Positions 8,411 through 15,200 of a stretch of 64,000 nucleotides of DNA are shown piece by piece. A model generated the notes under the pieces. It searched no databases and was not told the DNA's origin. It saw nothing but the letters and a program-made list of their open reading frames with translations. The DNA lies in assembly GCF_010723575.1 (NCBI RefSeq), contig NZ_BLKZ01000001.1, positions 2,728,001-2,792,000 on the forward strand. Direction: 5' to 3'. The DNA comes from Mycobacterium bourgelatii (GTDB lineage: Bacteria; Actinomycetota; Actinomycetes; Mycobacteriales; Mycobacteriaceae). The position numbers and the translations under genes are program-made. The first letter of the stretch is position 1, and each line of letters starts with the position of its first letter.

Positions 8411-9804
8411 CTCAGGACGGCACATGGGTTGACGAAAGCGACTGGGAACTCAGCGAATCAGAGGAGTTCGAGGACGAAGCCGGACCCGCGCCGGTGGTGG
8501 CCATCGTGGGCAGGCCCAACGTAGGCAAGTCGACGTTGGTCAACCGGATCCTGGGCCGGCGCGAAGCCGTGGTGCAGGACGTTCCGGGGGTGACTCGCGA
8601 CCGGGTCTCCTACGACGCGCTGTGGACCGGACGCCGCTTCGTCGTTCAGGACACCGGCGGCTGGGAGCCCGACGCAAAAGGCCTGCAGCAGTTGGTGGCC
8701 GAGCAGGCCTCGGTGGCGATGCGTACGGCTGACGCGGTGATCTTGGTGGTCGACGCCACTGTCGGCGCCACCACGGCCGACGAGGCGGCCGCGCGCATCC
8801 TGCTCCGTTCGGGTAAGCCAGTCTTTTTGGCGGCCAACAAGGTTGACAGCGACAGGAGCGAGGCGGACGCGGCCGAGTTGTGGTCGCTGGGACTTGGCGA
8901 GCCACATGCGATCAGCGCGATGCATGGACGCGGCGTGGCCGACCTGCTCGACGAGGTGCTTGCCGCACTGCCCGAGGTTGGGGAGTCGGCCGCGGGGACG
9001 GGCGGTCCCCGCCGGGTGGCGCTGGTCGGCAAGCCCAATGTGGGCAAGAGTTCGTTGCTGAACAAGCTGGCCGGTGATCAGCGGTCGGTGGTACACGACG
9101 TCGCGGGGACGACCGTCGACCCGGTGGACTCGCTCATCGAACTTGGCGGCAAGATCTGGCGGTTCGTCGACACCGCGGGCCTGCGCCGCAAGGTCGGACA
9201 GGCCAGCGGCCACGAGTACTACGCGTCGGTGCGCACCCACGGGGCCATCGACTCCGCCGAAGTGGTGATCGTGCTGATTGATGCGTCGCAGCCGCTGACC
9301 GAGCAGGATCTGCGGGTGCTCAGCATGGTCATCGAATCTGGTCGGGCGCTGGTGCTGGCCTACAACAAATGGGACCTGGTCGACGAGGACCGCCGCGACC
9401 TGCTCGACCGCGAGATCGACCGCGAACTGGTGCAGGTGCGGTGGGCGCAGCGGGTCAACATCTCGGCCAAGACGGGGCGAGCCGTGCAGAAGCTCGTGCC
9501 GGCGATGGAAAGCGCGTTGGAATCGTGGGATACCCGGATAGCGACCGGGCCGCTGAACACCTGGATCAAAGAGGTGGTGGCGGCGACGCCACCGCCGGTG
9601 CGTGGCGGAAAACAGCCTCGGATTCTGTTCGCCACCCAGGCCACCGCCCGGCCGCCGACGTTCGTGCTGTTCACGACGGGGTTCCTGGAGGCCGGATACC
9701 GCCGGTTCCTGGAACGTCGGCTGCGCGAGACGTTCGGCTTCGAGGGTAGCCCGATCCGGATCAATGTCCGGGTGCGTGAGAAGCGGGGTCCTAAGCGCCG
9801 CTGA
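8407..9804 (+). CDS. der: Ribosome biogenesis GTPase Der (EngA)
   Basis: 465-aa double-GTPase that helps mature the 50S subunit. The first G domain has GRPNVGKST, GVTRD, DTGGW and NKVD; the second has GKPNVGKSS, DTAGLRRK and NKWD. A C-terminal KH-like domain ends in a basic tail (VREKRGPKRR). Its length is as expected for actinobacterial Der. It is the last gene of the block before the tRNA-Pro gene that serves as the integration site. Confidence 0.95.
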   Translation: MTQDGTWVDESDWELSESEEFEDEAGPAPVVAIVGRPNVGKSTLVNRILGRREAVVQDVPGVTRDRVSYDALWTGRRFVVQDTGGWEPDAKGLQQLVAEQASVAMRTADAVILVVDATVGATTADEAAARILLRSGKPVFLAANKVDSDRSEADAAELWSLGLGEPHAISAMHGRGVADLLDEVLAALPEVGESAAGTGGPRRVALVGKPNVGKSSLLNKLAGDQRSVVHDVAGTTVDPVDSLIELGGKIWRFVDTAGLRRKVGQASGHEYYASVRTHGAIDSAEVVIVLIDASQPLTEQDLRVLSMVIESGRALVLAYNKWDLVDEDRRDLLDREIDRELVQVRWAQRVNISAKTGRAVQKLVPAMESALESWDTRIATGPLNTWIKEVVAATPPPVRGGKQPRILFATQATARPPTFVLFTTGFLEAGYRRFLERRLRETFGFEGSPIRINVRVREKRGPKRR

Positions 9805-9919
9805 GTAGGGACGCCGTGGGCGGGCGCGGATGATGTGAAAGTCGTCTCGCAGGTCGCGTGCTGGGGTGGTGGTCGGTCTACGGTAGGCTTTCGTCCTGCC
9901 GCCGGTGGTTCGGTGGCAT

Positions 9920-9993
9920 CGGGCTGTGGCGCAGTTTGGTAGCGCACTTGACTGGGGGTCAAGTGGTCGCAGGTTCAAATCCTGTCAGCCCGA
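9920..9993 (+). tRNA. tRNA-Pro (anticodon GGG)
   Basis: A 74-nt cloverleaf can be folded by eye. The acceptor arms are CGGGCTG (9920-9926) and CAGCCCG (9986-9992), followed by the discriminator A. The anticodon stem CTTGA/TCAAG encloses the loop CTGGGGG with anticodon GGG, and the T loop is GTTCAAATC. The CCA is not fully encoded. The gene remains complete because the integrated element supplied or preserved its 3' half; a second copy of that half is at 24538-24585. Confidence 0.93.
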
Positions 9994-9995
9994 CA
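9948..9995 (+). repeat. attL core: 48-bp direct repeat with 24538-24585
   Basis: From the anticodon stem to just past the 3' end of tRNA-Pro, 48 bases are identical to 24538-24585. This is the usual core shared by attB and attP of tRNA-targeting tyrosine integrases. The integrase gene begins 115 bases inside, on the expected side. Confidence 0.93.
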
Positions 9996-10012
9996 AAGAG
10001 AAATAGCAGGTC

Positions 10013-10046
10013 AGAGGCGGTTTCGGAGGAATCCGGAACCGCCTCT
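10013..10046 (+). terminator. Strong hairpin, probable terminator
   Basis: A 15-bp stem (AGAGGCGGTTTCGGA against TCCGGAACCGCCTCT, one G-T pair) with a 4-base loop lies between the att core and the integrase. The following bases are pyrimidine-rich rather than a clean T run. It may end tRNA transcription or insulate int. Confidence 0.6.
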
Positions 10047-10068
10047 CTCCTTAAGAAATCCGGCTCGC

Positions 10069-10091
10069 ATGCCAATTCACATGCCAGTTGG
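10069..10091 (+). promoter_or_regulatory. Putative integrase arm-type sites, attL side
   Basis: Two direct copies of ATGCCAATT/ATGCCAGTT start 12 bases apart (10069 and 10081). The same pair with the same 12-base spacing is found at 24418 and 24430, near attR. Paired direct repeats on both arms of attP are what tyrosine integrases of the lambda type bind. Confidence 0.6.
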
Positions 10092-10109
10092 AGCGCCTAA
10101 ACTGGCTAT

Positions 10110-11291
10110 ATGGCCAAGCGGCGATCCAACGGCGAAGGCACCCTGTACCACCAGCCAAACGGGACTTGGTCGGCTCGGTTGAGCTATTTGGACCCCGAGA
10201 CCGGCCAGCGCAAGCGTGTCGCCTTCTACGCGCCGACGCAGCGCGAAGTCAAAGCCAAGATGAAAGCCGCACGCGACCGGATAGATGCTGGCGCGCCACC
10301 CAAGGACGCGACAGTGACGGTCGGCGCCTGGCTGGCACACTGGCGGCAAACCACGCTGGCGGCGTCCAGCCGTAAAGAAGCCACCCGAGAGCTCTACGCG
10401 AACCTCTCGCGAGTCCATCTTGAGCCGCCGCCATTCGGCGCCACCCCACTGGACCGGCTGAAACCGTCCGATATCGAGCGGATAGTGCTCGATCTGCGCG
10501 GTAGGAGCAAGACGCGCGGCGAAGGTGATGACGCCGAGCAGGTCCGTGCCCTGTCCGACAGCACGATCCGGACGACTTACACCGTTCTACGGAGCGCACT
10601 GGATGCGGCCGTGCGGGACGGCCTGCTGGGGCGCAATCCTGCGGCGCAGGTCAAGCGTCCCGCGGTCCAACGGGCCGAGGCGAAGCACCTGGCACCTGAT
10701 GACGTCGCGGCGCTCCTGAGGGCCGCGACCGACTCGCGCTACCACCCGGCGCTCGCGCTGATCGCGGCGACCGGTCTGCGGCGCGGTGAGGCGCTGGCGC
10801 TGCGGTGGGCCGACATTGACCTTGATGCCGGGCTGCTGCGGGTTACGCAGACGCTCGGCCGCGTCGGCAAACGCTTAGTGGTCAGCGAACCCAAGACGCA
10901 ACGAGCGCGTCGGACCGTGCCGCTGTCGCCGCCCGTCGTCGCGGTGCTGAAAAAGCATCGAACCGCCCAGATCGAAGAGCGCATCCGCGCGGCGAATAAG
11001 TGGGAAGAAACCGGTCTGGTCTTTACCACCGCGCTTGGCACGCCGGTCGACCCACGCAACCTCACGCGCGTGGTCGAAGTGGCGGCGCAGCGGGCGGGCC
11101 TCGAAGGCGTCGGCGTTCACACTCTGCGTCACAGCGCAGCGACAGCCTGGTTGGAACGGGTCCATATAAAAGCGGTGTCGGACTTGCTCGGCCACGCATC
11201 GGTGGCGATCACGGGCGACGTATATGGGCATACAAGTGACGACACTGCGCGCGCTGCTGTTGAGGGGCTGACCAACGCTCTCGGGTTGTGA
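10110..11291 (+). CDS. int: Tyrosine integrase of the element
   Basis: 393-aa phage-type tyrosine integrase that would insert and excise the element at tRNA-Pro. An N-terminal arm-binding (AP2-like) domain covers about residues 1-60 and a SAM-like core-binding domain about 65-175. The catalytic residues are complete: R224 (TGLRRGEAL), H337 and R340 (HTLRHS), H362 (LLGHAS) and the tyrosine Y372 (VYGH). The frame is intact, so the enzyme may be active. It differs clearly from XerD at 1111-2055. The start ATG at 10110 follows an AT-rich stretch without a strong ribosome site. Confidence 0.95.
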   Translation: MAKRRSNGEGTLYHQPNGTWSARLSYLDPETGQRKRVAFYAPTQREVKAKMKAARDRIDAGAPPKDATVTVGAWLAHWRQTTLAASSRKEATRELYANLSRVHLEPPPFGATPLDRLKPSDIERIVLDLRGRSKTRGEGDDAEQVRALSDSTIRTTYTVLRSALDAAVRDGLLGRNPAAQVKRPAVQRAEAKHLAPDDVAALLRAATDSRYHPALALIAATGLRRGEALALRWADIDLDAGLLRVTQTLGRVGKRLVVSEPKTQRARRTVPLSPPVVAVLKKHRTAQIEERIRAANKWEETGLVFTTALGTPVDPRNLTRVVEVAAQRAGLEGVGVHTLRHSAATAWLERVHIKAVSDLLGHASVAITGDVYGHTSDDTARAAVEGLTNALGL

Positions 11292-11419
11292 TATCGGTCA
11301 CAGTCGCTGGCTTTTTGCAGGAATCCTGACCGGTATACGAAGGATTTAACCGCGCGGCCCATTACCGCACGCCAGGCGTTTCAGCGTGGGATTCTCCAGT
11401 AATTTAGCCCATCGAATGA

Positions 11420-11435
11420 TGTAGAGCGTTCTACA
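11420..11435. promoter_or_regulatory. Operator-like inverted repeat upstream of xis
   Basis: TGTAGA-GCGT-TCTACA is a perfect 6-bp inverted repeat in the 248-base non-coding gap between int and xis. A related TGTTCTAGACA lies near 11495. This gap must hold the promoter of the rightward operon, so the repeats could be repressor sites. No dedicated repressor gene was recognised. Confidence 0.4.
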
Positions 11436-11539
11436 AACCCGTTGGAACACAAACGATTTCACCGTCCGAGTTTGGCGATGCGCCGTGCTAACAATGTTCT
11501 AGACACATCCACAAACACCCGAAAGTCTGGAGCAACGCC

Positions 11540-11758
11540 ATGTCCAACGACTACCAAGGGTCACCGCCACGCCTGCTGCTTTCCATACAAGAGGCCCAGG
11601 CGGCGCTCGGCGGCATCAGCCGATCGAAAATCTGGTCGCTGGCCAACTCCGGTGAGATCACGCGAATATCGATCGGCACAAGACGGTTTATAACGCTCAA
11701 CTCGATCGAGCAGTTCATCGCCCGCCAAACCGCCGCCGCACATGGGACTGCCGCATGA
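11540..11758 (+). CDS. Excisionase-like HTH protein
   Basis: 72-aa protein with a MerR/excisionase-type winged helix (LLSIQEAQAALGGISRSKIWSL... TRRFITLNSI), as in the helix_turn_helix excisionase family. Such proteins bind attL/attR and push the integrase towards excision; many also act as regulators. It opens the rightward operon and its stop overlaps the next start (ATGA). Position and size fit xis, but function is inferred. Confidence 0.75.
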   Translation: MSNDYQGSPPRLLLSIQEAQAALGGISRSKIWSLANSGEITRISIGTRRFITLNSIEQFIARQTAAAHGTAA

Positions 11759-11943
11759 CCGCCGCCCCAAAGCGCTTGCCGCGCAAATCTGGCCGCGCGC
11801 GCCGCGCCGAGGACGCGATCATCGCCGCCGCCATCCAAATTGGCTGCCGCGTCGCCGTTCCGTGCGACCGGTGCGGGCAATGGCTCACTGAGCCGAGGTC
11901 CGTTGCGGCGCGGCGCGGACCGCAGTGTAGACGCCGCGTATAA
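11755..11943 (+). CDS. Small zinc-finger protein (DUF6011-like)
   Basis: 62-aa basic protein. Its C-terminal half has CDRCGQWL, a Ser and then GPQC, the CxxC...C pattern seen in short DUF6011-like phage zinc fingers. The start overlaps the excisionase stop (ATGA), supporting real translation. No specific role is known; DNA or RNA binding is likely from the basic N-terminus (KRLPRKSGRARR). Confidence 0.6.
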   Translation: MTAAPKRLPRKSGRARRAEDAIIAAAIQIGCRVAVPCDRCGQWLTEPRSVAARRGPQCRRRV

Positions 11944-12012
11944 AGACGAAAATCTCTCTGAGACAAGACCTTTCGGGACCCTGGCTGCACAGACTTCCGA
12001 GAGGAGAGACAA

Positions 12013-12171
12013 TTGTATACCCCGAATACGAAAGGCCCGGCCCGCAGGAGACCGGGCCGCTCGCATGCCCCGAATAATGCAATTATATGCGGTCAGCCCA
12101 CAGCTGCCGACGACACGACCGACGTGTGGGCCGCAGAGCTCGCCGACCAGCGCCGCGGCGGGGGTGCGTGA
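12013..12171 (+). CDS. Small hypothetical protein with TTG start
   Basis: A 52-codon frame starts with TTG at 12013, right after a strong GAGAGGAGAGA ribosome site, and stops at TGA 12169-12171, which overlaps the ATG of the RepA-like gene. The product starts MYTPNTKGPARR and ends with VWAAELADQRRGGGA. No family is recognised. The tight coupling at the 3' end and the good ribosome site are the support. A GGCCCGG/CCGGGCC inverted repeat lies inside its 5' part. Confidence 0.5.
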   Translation: MYTPNTKGPARRRPGRSHAPNNAIICGQPTAADDTTDVWAAELADQRRGGGA

Positions 12172-13538
12172 TGCCCGTTGACCCCGACTTTGAGGAATGG
12201 CTGACCGGTAAGCCAGCATCGCCACCGCCTCAGCCGCGCACGGCGGCACCAATTTCGATCAATGGTGGCGTTGGTGATCGCTACGCACGCAAGGCGCTCG
12301 GGGACGAGTGTCAGACGCTGGCCAGCACACCAGAGGGCTCGCGCAACGATCAGCTCAACAGGTCCGCATTCAACCTCGCCAGCCTCGTCGACGGCGGCCA
12401 CCTAGACCGCGACGAAACCATACGGTGCCTAGAAGACGCGGCACGCCAATGCGGGCTGACAGAACGCGAAATCGGCGCGACGATCAAGTCGGCGTTCCGC
12501 GGCTCCGCCGCCAAAGTCGGCGCCCGCGCAGTGCCCGAACTAGACGTCGAGCCCGCGGCGACGATCAGCCCAACCGTCGAGACGGATTCTGCAACGCCAA
12601 AGTTCGCGTCCCGGCTGCTCACCAGGGCGGCACTCAATGAACTGCCCGACCCTGCACCGCTGATTGCCGACACTCTCGACCGCGGAACGGTGGCGCTCCT
12701 ATACGGCAAATGGGGATCGTTCAAATCTTTCACCGCCCTGGATTGGGCGGCATCGGTGGCAACCGGCCGCGCCTGGCAGGGACGCGACACACAGCAAGCG
12801 CGAGCGCTCTACGTGGCCGCCGAGGGCGCCTACGGACTCAAAGGCCGCCTCAACGCGTGGGAAACTGCCTGGCAGACAACGATTGCCGATGGCGAGCTCG
12901 ACACATTGCCCTGCCCGGTCAACCTGACCAGCGCCGCCGACGTCCGCGACCTCGCCGCGCTGATCCGCCTGAACAGCTACGAACTCGTCGTCTTCGACAC
13001 CCTTTCGCGCTGCGCGGTCGGCGCAGACGAGAACAGCGCGAAAGACTGCGGGTTTGTACTTGACAATTTGGTACGCCTGCGTGAGTGCACGCCGAACGGG
13101 CGCGGCGTCGTCCTCGCCGTCCATCACACAGGTAAGGACGGCAAAACGTTTCGAGGGTCCTCGGTTTTTGAAGCTGGCGCCGACACCGTCTATGCGGTGA
13201 GCGCGGACGGCGGCGTCGTCAGCTTGGAGCGTGAGAAACGAAAAGATGGGCCAGAAGCCGACCACTTGGAATTGAGGTTCGAGCCGATCGAAGGCACCGG
13301 CTCCGGCGTGCTCGGCGTCCACCGCCCGCCCGGTCCCACCGGGCAGGCGGACCGGCTGCTGACGATTTTCCTTGAAAATTTCGCGGCAACGGGGGCGACA
13401 AAATCAGAGCTCCGCGCCGTGGCCGAGTTGCCGTCAGCTTCATTCCATCGAGCCATCAATGTGCTCGTCGAGGGCGGCTATTTGGCCAATACCGGCACGG
13501 CGCAGAGAGCGTTTTACGTACGAGGCGAGGCAGCATGA
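12171..13538 (+). CDS. RepA-like AAA ATPase (phage replication helicase type)
   Basis: 455-aa protein with a RecA/AAA_25-type core. The Walker A region is at about residues 178-186 (YGKWGSFKS, a variant P-loop), and the Walker B strand is LVVFDTLSR. Residues 33-110 (GDRYARKAL... LNRSAFNLA) match the linker found in actinobacterial primase/RepA-like proteins. The C-terminus looks like a winged helix (TKSELRAVAELPSASFHRAI). It probably loads or is the helicase for replication of the excised element. I start at ATG 12171; longer in-frame starts exist (12087). The stop overlaps the next gene. Confidence 0.75.
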   Translation: MPVDPDFEEWLTGKPASPPPQPRTAAPISINGGVGDRYARKALGDECQTLASTPEGSRNDQLNRSAFNLASLVDGGHLDRDETIRCLEDAARQCGLTEREIGATIKSAFRGSAAKVGARAVPELDVEPAATISPTVETDSATPKFASRLLTRAALNELPDPAPLIADTLDRGTVALLYGKWGSFKSFTALDWAASVATGRAWQGRDTQQARALYVAAEGAYGLKGRLNAWETAWQTTIADGELDTLPCPVNLTSAADVRDLAALIRLNSYELVVFDTLSRCAVGADENSAKDCGFVLDNLVRLRECTPNGRGVVLAVHHTGKDGKTFRGSSVFEAGADTVYAVSADGGVVSLEREKRKDGPEADHLELRFEPIEGTGSGVLGVHRPPGPTGQADRLLTIFLENFAATGATKSELRAVAELPSASFHRAINVLVEGGYLANTGTAQRAFYVRGEAA

Positions 13539-13771
13539 CCAGACCAACACCGAAGATAACGAAATGGTTACTTTTGTCCGCTGCACGGCGGACATACAAG
13601 TGTTCACTGAACACGCGTGTCCGGCGGTGTCCAGCCGCAGAAATACCGCCTGACCTGCAATTTGTCCGTCATGTCCATCCATGTCCAAAGGCCGGCGGAC
13701 ATGTCCGTCCGCGAGGGGGCTCTATAGGCCCCCGGAAGCGGACAAAAGCGGACAAAAGGTGGTCCGCATGA
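13535..13771 (+). CDS. Small hypothetical basic protein, coupled at both ends
   Basis: 78-aa frame whose start overlaps the RepA-like stop (ATGA) and whose stop overlaps the WhiB start (ATGA). That double coupling argues for translation, yet codon use is unlike its neighbours and the DNA is packed with CGGACA/TGTCCG repeats. The stretch may therefore be mainly a cis-acting DNA site that happens to stay open. No family is recognised. Confidence 0.4.
   Translation: MTRPTPKITKWLLLSAARRTYKCSLNTRVRRCPAAEIPPDLQFVRHVHPCPKAGGHVRPRGGSIGPRKRTKADKRWSA
13575..13754. repeat. Iteron-like cluster of CGGACA/TGTCCG
   Basis: Eight copies of CGGACA or its complement are visible at 13575, 13589, 13618, 13663, 13696, 13702, 13739 and 13749, two of them forming the palindrome CGGACATGTCCG (13696-13707). 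They lie immediately 3' of the RepA-like gene, where an iteron-type origin would be expected. Confidence 0.5.
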
Positions 13772-14361
13772 CCAACCGCCAACCGCCAAAACTCACAGCG
13801 ACGACCCCATGGGCCGCCCAGCCGCCCGCCGCCACCCTCGCCGCGCTCGCCGCCGCAGTGGCGGACATCCCGCCGCTGGACGGCGCGGCCTGCCGCGGAC
13901 GGCCCGACCTGTTCGACCTCGACCCCGGCGCGGAACCCGAACAGGTCGAGCACGCGCAGGCCATCTGCCGAACCTGCCCGGCGCTTCGGCGCTGCGCGGA
14001 ATGGCTCGCCGCAACCCCGCCGCCCCGCCGCCCGTGCGGCGTCGTCGCCGGTCGGCTCGTCGAACCGCCGACGCTGCCGCAGCCGCGCAAGACCGTTGCG
14101 GCGCAGCCGCGGCCACCGCGGAAGCCACAGCCGACGCTGACCGATCGGGCTGCAGATTGGCTTCGCGCGTACATGGCTCAATGCGGCGGCACGGCCGAGG
14201 CCGTCGAGGTCAAGCGAGCGGCCGCCGCAGCCGGGTATGGGGCGGCAACGGTTTACAACGCCGTGAAACGGCTGAGGCTTATCAGCAAACGCAGCGGCCA
14301 GCGGACGGTCACGTGGACCGCGCCGCCTGGCGGCGAAGCCGATGCGAGTGCGTCGGCGTGA
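13768..14361 (+). CDS. WhiB-like Fe-S regulator with C-terminal extension
   Basis: 197-aa protein with a WhiB domain: cysteines C42, C67, C70 and C76 (CxxC spaced as CRTC, then RRC) would bind a [4Fe-4S] cluster. The usual GVWGG turn is altered to GVVAG. Unlike host WhiBs (about 80-130 aa), it has a C-terminal winged-helix-like half (about residues 135-185, TVYNAVKRLRLISKRSGQR) that may read DNA directly. Phage WhiBs such as TM4 WhiBTM4 can interfere with host WhiB2; here regulation of the element is equally possible. The start overlaps the preceding stop. Confidence 0.8.
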   Translation: MTNRQPPKLTATTPWAAQPPAATLAALAAAVADIPPLDGAACRGRPDLFDLDPGAEPEQVEHAQAICRTCPALRRCAEWLAATPPPRRPCGVVAGRLVEPPTLPQPRKTVAAQPRPPRKPQPTLTDRAADWLRAYMAQCGGTAEAVEVKRAAAAAGYGAATVYNAVKRLRLISKRSGQRTVTWTAPPGGEADASASA

Positions 14362-14378
14362 CCCAGAAAGGCTCTGAA

Positions 14379-14669
14379 ATGAACTGCGACCCCGATTTGG
14401 CGATTGCGCTTGCCGTTGCATGCCCCTGCCCGTCATGTGGTGCGCCCCCCGGTGCGCGGTGTCCGTACACGAGGCCTTGGGGCTACCACGTCGCCCGGCA
14501 GCGCCGCGCGCTGCGCGAACTGCGGCGGTGCGGATTCCTTGGGTCGCGTTGCCCCGCGTGCGGGGCAACAGCGATCTATTTCCGTGGTGCTGACAGGCAC
14601 TTTCATGGCGACGGCTCCGACTGTCGGCCGTGCTGGGCGCAGATCGCCTCGGGGGGGTGCGACTCGTGA
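14379..14669 (+). CDS. Zinc-finger hypothetical protein
   Basis: 96-aa protein with several CxxC pairs: CPCPSC, then GARC, later CPAC, and CRPC near the end. This resembles the short zinc-ribbon proteins widespread in mycobacteriophages. It begins 17 bases after whiB and its stop overlaps the GTG of the next gene (GTGA). Role unknown. Confidence 0.6.
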   Translation: MNCDPDLAIALAVACPCPSCGAPPGARCPYTRPWGYHVARQRRALRELRRCGFLGSRCPACGATAIYFRGADRHFHGDGSDCRPCWAQIASGGCDS

Positions 14670-15109
14670 CCGGCGGCTACGACTACACCGCGGGCGATGT
14701 CGTTAGAAATGCCCGCGCTAGACTCAGAAATCTCGTCGACACCTTGACGGAGGGGGCGGAGGCGTTTCCTGGCACTGAGGGGGCGGCGGTTGCCGCAGCG
14801 CTGCGCGATGAACTTGACGCTCTCGCAGTCGATTTGGAAGGCCACTTGGCCGCCATGGGCGGCGATCCGTTGCTTTACGACGATGGGCGCCCGGCCGTGT
14901 CGCGGGTAGACCTCACCAATGACGGCCAGCACGGCGTGTGCTTCGTTTGGGATCCGCGGCCCGACCACCCGACGAACCGGCCGCACGTCGTGGCCAGCGT
15001 GCCGTTCGACGACGGCACTATCGCTGAAGTCATCGTGGTCGCGCCCGGCGTGCTCGATGTGGTGCGGCGCCGCAACGATTGCGGCGGACACAAATTCGCG
15101 CGAATGTGA
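14666..15109 (+). CDS. Hypothetical protein
   Basis: 147-aa protein starting with GTG in a GTGA overlap. The first half is helical and Ala/Asp-rich (RARLRNLVDTLTEGAEAF); the second half is a beta-rich segment around FVWDPRPDHP and VIVVAPGVLDVV. No family is recognised. It closes the early operon; a 91-base gap with its own ribosome site precedes the tape-measure-like gene. Confidence 0.55.
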   Translation: MTGGYDYTAGDVVRNARARLRNLVDTLTEGAEAFPGTEGAAVAAALRDELDALAVDLEGHLAAMGGDPLLYDDGRPAVSRVDLTNDGQHGVCFVWDPRPDHPTNRPHVVASVPFDDGTIAEVIVVAPGVLDVVRRRNDCGGHKFARM

Positions 15110-15200
15110 AATGCGTCAGCTTTTGGCCCCATAATGGGAATGAAGTGGCGCTGGTTGCTTTTCCGCGGAAAAGCCCTGAATCCCAAGGAGCTTACAAGAA

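Noticed and set aside
1..9804. Horizontally acquired region
   Set aside because: Gene order and overlaps match the conserved mycobacterial core block; nothing unusual seen.
13575..13754. Possible CRISPR array
   Set aside because: The repeats are only 6 bp, irregularly spaced and in both orientations; no spacer structure and no cas genes.
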